Source: an uncultured Caldilineaceae bacterium (GTDB lineage: Bacteria > Chloroflexota > Anaerolineae > Caldilineales > Caldilineaceae). Taken from it: a stretch of 64,000 nucleotides of DNA. Shown piece after piece: positions 60,138-64,000 of this stretch. The position numbers and the translations under genes were made by a program. How positions within the stretch are numbered: position 1 is the first letter of the stretch; every line of letters starts with the position of its first letter. The notes beneath the pieces were generated by a model that made no database searches, was not told the DNA's origin, and was given only the letters and a program-made list of their open reading frames with translations. The DNA is taken from positions 1,262,722-1,326,721 of the forward strand of contig OY282381.1 in the NCBI GenBank assembly GCA_958295915.1, read 5' to 3'.

Positions 60138-60983
60138 CTAACCACTGCAATCCCAGATCCGGGCGGCTGTCCCGCCCAGAATGCGTTCCCTGTCATCATC
60201 ATTCAGAAACGGCAGCCCTTCCTGAATGAGGCGGAGTTCCTGCTCAAGGGACGGCCAATTGTGCTTGAGACGGTGATGGCCAGGGTAGCCTGTGCCCCAT
60301 ACCATCCGCTCGGCGCCGAAAGCCGCTAACAGCTTCTCGATGAACGGATGCACGTCTGCATAGGGAAAATCCTGGTGAGAGTGTCCGGCGACATCCGATA
60401 GTTTCAAGTAGACATTGTCGTAGCGGGCGAGTTCCACGATTGGCTGGAACGCCGCTTCGCCGGCATCCACCTGCGGGTAGCCCATGTGATCGAGAATGAG
60501 TTTCAGATGTGGGTACCTCTGCGCAATGACGGCGACCTGATCGGCAAACTCGGCCCGCAGGTGAAATTGAATGATCGCATCCAATGCGGCAATCTCTTCC
60601 CACATCGCCCCGTTTTGTTGGGTAAGCAGTATCTTTTCGTCGGGATAGTACATGGGATGAAAGCGGAATCCCGCCAGTCCTCGCTCTGCTACCCAGTAGC
60701 GCGCCCGCTCTGCATTGTTTGCATCTTGTGGGTCGAGTAAACCGTGCCCGACGAATCGATCCGGAAAACGCGCCACTGAATCCGCGATGTAGCCGTTATC
60801 CCAGGTGGACCAACTGGTTTGCACCAACACAGCCCAATCCACGCCGTGCTCGTTCATTTCCGCCAAGAGTTCGTCGGCGGTCCCGGGTTCGTCGGGGTAG
60901 GTATGCCAAGTCGGGGCAGTAGGGCCGACTGGATATCGGGGCGGATCGATTTCCCAGACATGAACATGTGTATCTACAAGCAT
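60138..60983 (-). CDS. Amidohydrolase 2 family metal-dependent hydrolase
   Basis: A TIM-barrel hydrolase of 281 residues. It opens MLVDTHVHVWEIDPPRYPVG with the H-x-H metal ligands. GLAGFRFHPMYYPDE holds the strand-4 region, LKLILDHMGYPQVDAGEAAF the His of strand 5, and ERMVWGTGYPGHHRLKHNW the late acidic or Gly position (GTGYP where many members have GSDYP). The final NDDDRERILGGTAARIW is the family C-terminal helix. Members act as lactonases or decarboxylases. ATG 60983 has GGAG 8 bp upstream. The Asp-to-Gly/Thr change in the last metal motif is worth noting. Confidence 0.83.
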   Translation of the reverse strand: MLVDTHVHVWEIDPPRYPVGPTAPTWHTYPDEPGTADELLAEMNEHGVDWAVLVQTSWSTWDNGYIADSVARFPDRFVGHGLLDPQDANNAERARYWVAERGLAGFRFHPMYYPDEKILLTQQNGAMWEEIAALDAIIQFHLRAEFADQVAVIAQRYPHLKLILDHMGYPQVDAGEAAFQPIVELARYDNVYLKLSDVAGHSHQDFPYADVHPFIEKLLAAFGAERMVWGTGYPGHHRLKHNWPSLEQELRLIQEGLPFLNDDDRERILGGTAARIWDCSG

Positions 60984-61013
60984 GAAAAAAGCTCCGTAGG
61001 ATCTGCGTCTATA

Positions 61014-61048
61014 CTGCAGTGACCAGTGGCTACTGGCTACTGATTGTG
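61014..61048. repeat. Family A repeat upstream of the amidohydrolase
   Basis: Contains CAGTGACCAGTGGCTACTGG and CTACTGATTGTGCCTGCCC. It occupies the gene's upstream region. Confidence 0.6.
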
Positions 61049-61222
61049 CCTGCCCCCTGGCCGTCAACGTAAGCAAACAGGTATCGATTGCAAGATTGAA
61101 CGAATGGATTGCCTGACTATCATCGCACAGATCACAGATGCGATGCAACCTAGGGTCGGTGTCTCGCGCCTGCCCGCGCGATCACTTTGCCGAACAGCCG
61201 TCATCTGGTGTAAAATAGATCC

Positions 61223-61810
61223 ATGATACAATTTCACAGACTACGAACCCTGATATTCATTCTGTTGGCCCTGGCGCTGGTCAGCTGCACCGCTATGCCC
61301 AGCGAGGATGCGCCTGCCGGCCCCGAGGCCGCACAGGCGGAGCCGGCCACGTCGTCGCCCGACGTACCGACAGCGGCGAGCGTAGAAGACCCTGCGCCGA
61401 CTGCGCAACCGACAGCGACGGCGCAACCGGAACCGACAAAGGTTGCGCTCGGCCCGCCGCCGGCCTTCAGCGCAGAGCTACGCGCCACGGACCCACAGAC
61501 GGTGGCGCTCGGCGCTGGTCGTCCGCAGCTGGTCGAGCTCTTCGCCTTCTGGTGACCGGTCTGCGTACGCTTTGCGCCTGTGGTTCACAGGCTGGAAATC
61601 GACTACTGGGGGCAGGTGGAGTTTATCTATCTGGACATCGACGACAAAGGCGCGGCGCCATACAAGCAGCAGTTCGGCTTTCGCTACCAGCCCCATCTGA
61701 TCCTGCTGGACGGGGACGGGAAGGTGGTGCAGGAGTTCTTCGGACAGCGCCCGGAAGCGGAGCTGCGAGAGGCGCTGGATAATCTCATACTCAGACGCCA
61801 GCAGCGCTGA
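61223..61810 (+). CDS. Thioredoxin-fold lipoprotein with in-frame TGA: candidate selenoprotein
   Basis: One frame runs through a TGA at 61553-61555 to the TGA at 61808-61810, 195 codons with the internal TGA as codon 111. The N-terminus LRTLIFILLALALVSC is a lipoprotein signal (Cys22), then a Pro/Thr/Ala linker. The domain reads PQLVELFAFW, TGA, PVCVRFAPVVHRLEIDYWGQ, VEFIYLDIDDKG and FGFRYQPHLILLDGDGKVV. In related thioredoxin-like proteins the TGA position is the first Cys of WCxxC, so the site would be UPVC. The domain after the TGA is well kept, with the YQP cis-proline region. A stem-loop follows at 61576-61592. Alternatives are a nonsense mutation or a sequence error. Confidence 0.7.
61576..61592 (+). 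promoter_or_regulatory. SECIS-like hairpin 3' of the in-frame TGA
   Basis: GCCTGTG (61576-61582) pairs perfectly with CACAGGC (61586-61592) around the loop GTT. The loop starts 27 bases after the TGA and its first base is G. Bacterial SECIS elements are short stems inside the coding region, with a G at the start of a small loop roughly 16 to 37 bases after the UGA. The hairpin fits this on all counts visible. It also has to be coding sequence, and does read RFAPVVHRLE. Confidence 0.6.
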
Positions 61811-61969
61811 CAGTAAAATTTACAATATCGACAGCTCTGCGGTGTCTGACAGGCACAGCCCTCCCAGTAGTCAGTGTGTTTGGCAAATCCACAAAAGATC
61901 GCTTCTGATCTGGCTGAACGCTGGGAAACGCTCGGGCAGAGCTCGGGGTCCGCTCCCCCGCCGGGGAGG

Positions 61970-62003
61970 CGTGCGTCAGGGCAGGCACAAGGCCAGCCCC
62001 TAC
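61970..62003. repeat. Family F repeat upstream of the second amidase
   Basis: GGGCAGGCACAAGGCCAGCC followed by CCTACC. The reverse complement resembles the piece at 15712-15738 (GGTAGGGTC, GCCTTGTGCCTGCCC). Confidence 0.55.
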
Positions 62004-62024
62004 CGGAGGAACTCTCCCGAGAGA

Positions 62025-63581
62025 ATGTCATCAGAACTTTCCGAAACGACGATCGCCCAACTGCAGAACGACATGGCCGCGGGCGCAAGAAGCGCTGTCA
62101 GCGTCACAGAGTGCTATCTGACCGCCATCGCAGCTGTGGACGGCGTCTTACGCTCCGTGATCGAAATCAATCCGGACGCGTTGGAGATCGCCGCGCAGTT
62201 GGACCGCGAACGTGCGGCCGGCCGGCTGCGGGGCGCGTTGCATGGCATCCCTATCCTGTTGAAGGACAACATCGACACCGACGACCGCATGCAGACGACC
62301 GCCGGCTCTCTGGCGCTGCTTGGCTCGCGCCCGGCGCGCGACGCCACCGTGGCCGCCGCGCTGCGGCAGGCGGGCGCGGTCATTCTGGGCAAGGCCAATC
62401 TGAGCGAATGGGCTAACTTCCGCTCCACCAACTCGGTCAGCGGCTGGAGCGCGCGCGGCGGCCAATGCCGCAATCCCTACGATCTCGCCCGCAACCCCTG
62501 CGGGTCGAGTTCCGGTTCGGGCGCGGCGGTCAGCGCCAATCTGGCGGCTGTGGCCCTGGGCACGGAGACCGACGGCTCGATCGTCTGCCCGTCCGCCACC
62601 TGCGGCATCGTCGGCATCAAACCGACCGTCGGTCTCACCAGCCGCGCGGGCGTGATTCCCGTATCCCACACCCAAGATACTGTCGGGCCGATGGCGCGCG
62701 CAGTTGCCGATGCCGCCGCTGTCTTGGGCGCTCTCACCGCCGCGGACCGGCGGGATAACGCGACCGGCGTCAGAAAAAGACAGGCATACAGCGACTACCG
62801 CCCGTTTTTGAACGCCGACGGCTTGCGGGGCGCCCGCATCGGCGTGGTACGCAAGACAGTGTCCGGATACCATGCCGCGACGGACAAGGTATTTGAGGAG
62901 ACAATCCGGGCGATCGGCGACGCCGGCGCGGTGGTGATCGATCCCGCCGACATCCCGACCCTTGCGGATGAAAGGCTGGGCGCAAGCGAACGCATAGTCA
63001 TGCAGACCGACTTCAAACACGACATGGCCCACTATCTGGCAGACCGGGTCGTGGTGGACGAGGAGCTGCCCCAGCCCCGATCTGTCGCTGATCTGATCCG
63101 TTTCAATCAAGAGCGCGCCGAGCAGGAGTTGGTCCATTTCGGCCAGGAGCGGTTCGAGCAGGCGGCGCAGAGAGGGCCTCTGGATGGGGAGGAGTATCTG
63201 CGGGCCCTGGCTATGGGGCGCCGGCTGGCCGGCGCGGAAGGGCTGGACGCAGTGCTGGAGGCGCACAATTTGGACGCACTGATCGCGCCCACGGGCGGGC
63301 CAGCCTGGCCCATCGATCCAGCAGACGGGAATTTCTTCCTTGGCGGCAGCTCCCGCTGTGCCGCGGTGGCCGGCTATCCCCTGGTGACGGTACCCGCCGG
63401 TTTCGTGCAGTGGGCGCCCCCCTGCACGTGCGCAGACGCCCAGAATGCCACTGAAAGCGACCTGCCCGTCGGTCTCACGTTTATGGGCCGGGCCTGGAGC
63501 GAGCCAACACTGATCCGGCTCGCCCATGCCTTTGAGCGGATCACCCAAATCCGGCGACCACCACCGCAGATCCAGGCATAG
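62025..63581 (+). CDS. Amidase signature family hydrolase
   Basis: A protein of 518 residues. Triad regions: LHGIPILLKDNIDTDDRMQT (Lys near 81), NPCGSSSGSGAAVSANLAAV (near 158) and GTETDGSIVCPSATCGIVGI (nucleophile Ser near 183). IKPTVGLTSRAGVIPVSHTQ and DTVGPMARAVADAA follow, typical of amidases in the group with peptide amidase. Start ATG 62025 follows GAGAGA; the longer frame runs through family A and F repeats. No Gat partner genes are near. It differs from the 58039 amidase, so the two are not a recent duplication. Confidence 0.86.
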   Translation: MSSELSETTIAQLQNDMAAGARSAVSVTECYLTAIAAVDGVLRSVIEINPDALEIAAQLDRERAAGRLRGALHGIPILLKDNIDTDDRMQTTAGSLALLGSRPARDATVAAALRQAGAVILGKANLSEWANFRSTNSVSGWSARGGQCRNPYDLARNPCGSSSGSGAAVSANLAAVALGTETDGSIVCPSATCGIVGIKPTVGLTSRAGVIPVSHTQDTVGPMARAVADAAAVLGALTAADRRDNATGVRKRQAYSDYRPFLNADGLRGARIGVVRKTVSGYHAATDKVFEETIRAIGDAGAVVIDPADIPTLADERLGASERIVMQTDFKHDMAHYLADRVVVDEELPQPRSVADLIRFNQERAEQELVHFGQERFEQAAQRGPLDGEEYLRALAMGRRLAGAEGLDAVLEAHNLDALIAPTGGPAWPIDPADGNFFLGGSSRCAAVAGYPLVTVPAGFVQWAPPCTCADAQNATESDLPVGLTFMGRAWSEPTLIRLAHAFERITQIRRPPPQIQA

Positions 63582-63628
63582 GGCACGAAGCATTCCCTAG
63601 ACTGGCAAGCAAGGAATTTGATGACAGA

Positions 63629-64000
63629 ATGAGTTTACAGACTGAGTTAAAATCGGAACGGGTCAGCCATCTGGCTGTTAGCGGCTTTTCCAGAGTATCC
63701 GTCGGCACATCCATTCGCAATACTCTTGCGCAAATGCAAGCCGACGGGCAGGTCGTCTGCCTGGTGACCGACGACAAACAAGTTGGCCCGCCTTCTGAGA
63801 CGGCCCAACTCGTCGGCATCTTTACAGAGCGGGATGTAATGCGCAAAGTCATTGATGTCCCGGGCATGCTGGACAAGCCGGTGGATGAGGTGATGACCCC
63901 ACATCCGATCACTGTCGGCCCGGACGCGTCGGCAGCGGACGCCTTGCGGCTGATGGACGAAAATCATTTCCGCAATCTGCCAATCGTCGACACAAGCGGT
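63629..64000 (+). CDS. CBS-domain protein (3' end beyond window)
   Basis: The first 124 residues are seen. A first CBS domain runs about 13-80 (VSGFSRVSVGTSIRNTLAQM, LVGIFTERDVMRKVIDVPGM) and a second begins at VDEVMTPHPITVGPDASAAD, reaching MDENHFRNLPIVD. CBS pairs bind adenosine nucleotides and tune attached activities. Whether another domain follows cannot be seen. An AAGGA lies 13 bp before ATG 63629, a somewhat long spacing. It starts 48 bp after the amidase gene. Confidence 0.85.
   Translation, partial: MSLQTELKSERVSHLAVSGFSRVSVGTSIRNTLAQMQADGQVVCLVTDDKQVGPPSETAQLVGIFTERDVMRKVIDVPGMLDKPVDEVMTPHPITVGPDASAADALRLMDENHFRNLPIVDTSG

Noticed and set aside
1..64000. tRNA and rRNA genes
   Set aside because: I looked for T-loop-like GGTTCGAATCC strings and conserved rRNA segments in the gaps and found none.

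Overview
The window looks like chromosomal DNA of a Chloroflexota bacterium, most likely class Anaerolineae and Caldilinea-like. The reasons are high G+C, many lipobox lipoproteins, two Lpl-type sugar importers, small zincin and YggT neighbours, and very many short dispersed palindromic repeats between and inside genes. This assignment is by recognition only; no database was searched. I found no rRNA, tRNA, CRISPR array or complete insertion sequence.

Layout. 1-2339: a truncated efflux adaptor lipoprotein (-) and an MFS transporter (+). 2370-12175: a defence-like island (+) with a type III-like restriction helicase-nuclease, a ClpP-fold SDH-type protease, a VapBC remnant, an MntA-HepT toxin-antitoxin pair, a beta-class DNA methyltransferase and a coiled-coil PD-(D/E)XK protein. 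12246-17035: a Gfo/Idh/MocA oxidoreductase, glycolate oxidase subunits GlcE and GlcF, and a quinone oxidoreductase between them. 17322-21795 (-): oligopeptidase B, an unknown protein, a sulfotransferase-like protein and a class IV aminotransferase-like protein without its usual lysine. 22339-30049 (+): a sugar ABC importer, an unknown probable alpha/alpha-barrel protein, a second Gfo/Idh/MocA enzyme and a PhyH dioxygenase.

30281-40706 (-) is a glycerol and dihydroxyacetone block: an Ldh2-type dehydrogenase, then DhaK, DhaL, GlpK, DhaM, HPr, enzyme I, GlpA, GlpB and two tiny ORFs, one of them a membrane protein. The PTS relay genes here can feed phosphate to DhaM, and no sugar-specific EIIBC gene lies nearby. 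GlpAB feeds electrons to the membrane, but no glpC is present. 40858-46736 (-): two envelope proteins and a second sugar ABC importer. 47042-50514 (-): a zincin, a lipoprotein, YggT, ProC, YggS and an internally deleted YgeY-type peptidase.

51114-53235 (+): a threonine synthase-like enzyme and RNase III. 53294-56671 (-): a Zn/Mn ABC importer behind a Fur-family regulator. 57033-64000: a second PhyH protein, two amidases, an amidohydrolase, an orphan C-terminal domain, a thioredoxin-fold lipoprotein with an in-frame TGA, and a truncated CBS protein.

Two observations stand out. First, the thioredoxin-like lipoprotein has TGA exactly where the first cysteine of CxxC belongs (U-P-V-C), followed by a SECIS-like hairpin, so it is a candidate selenoprotein. 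Second, the dispersed palindromic repeats have entered conserved enzymes in frame (glpK, glpA, glcE, the methyltransferase), adding peptide insertions without breaking the reading frames.
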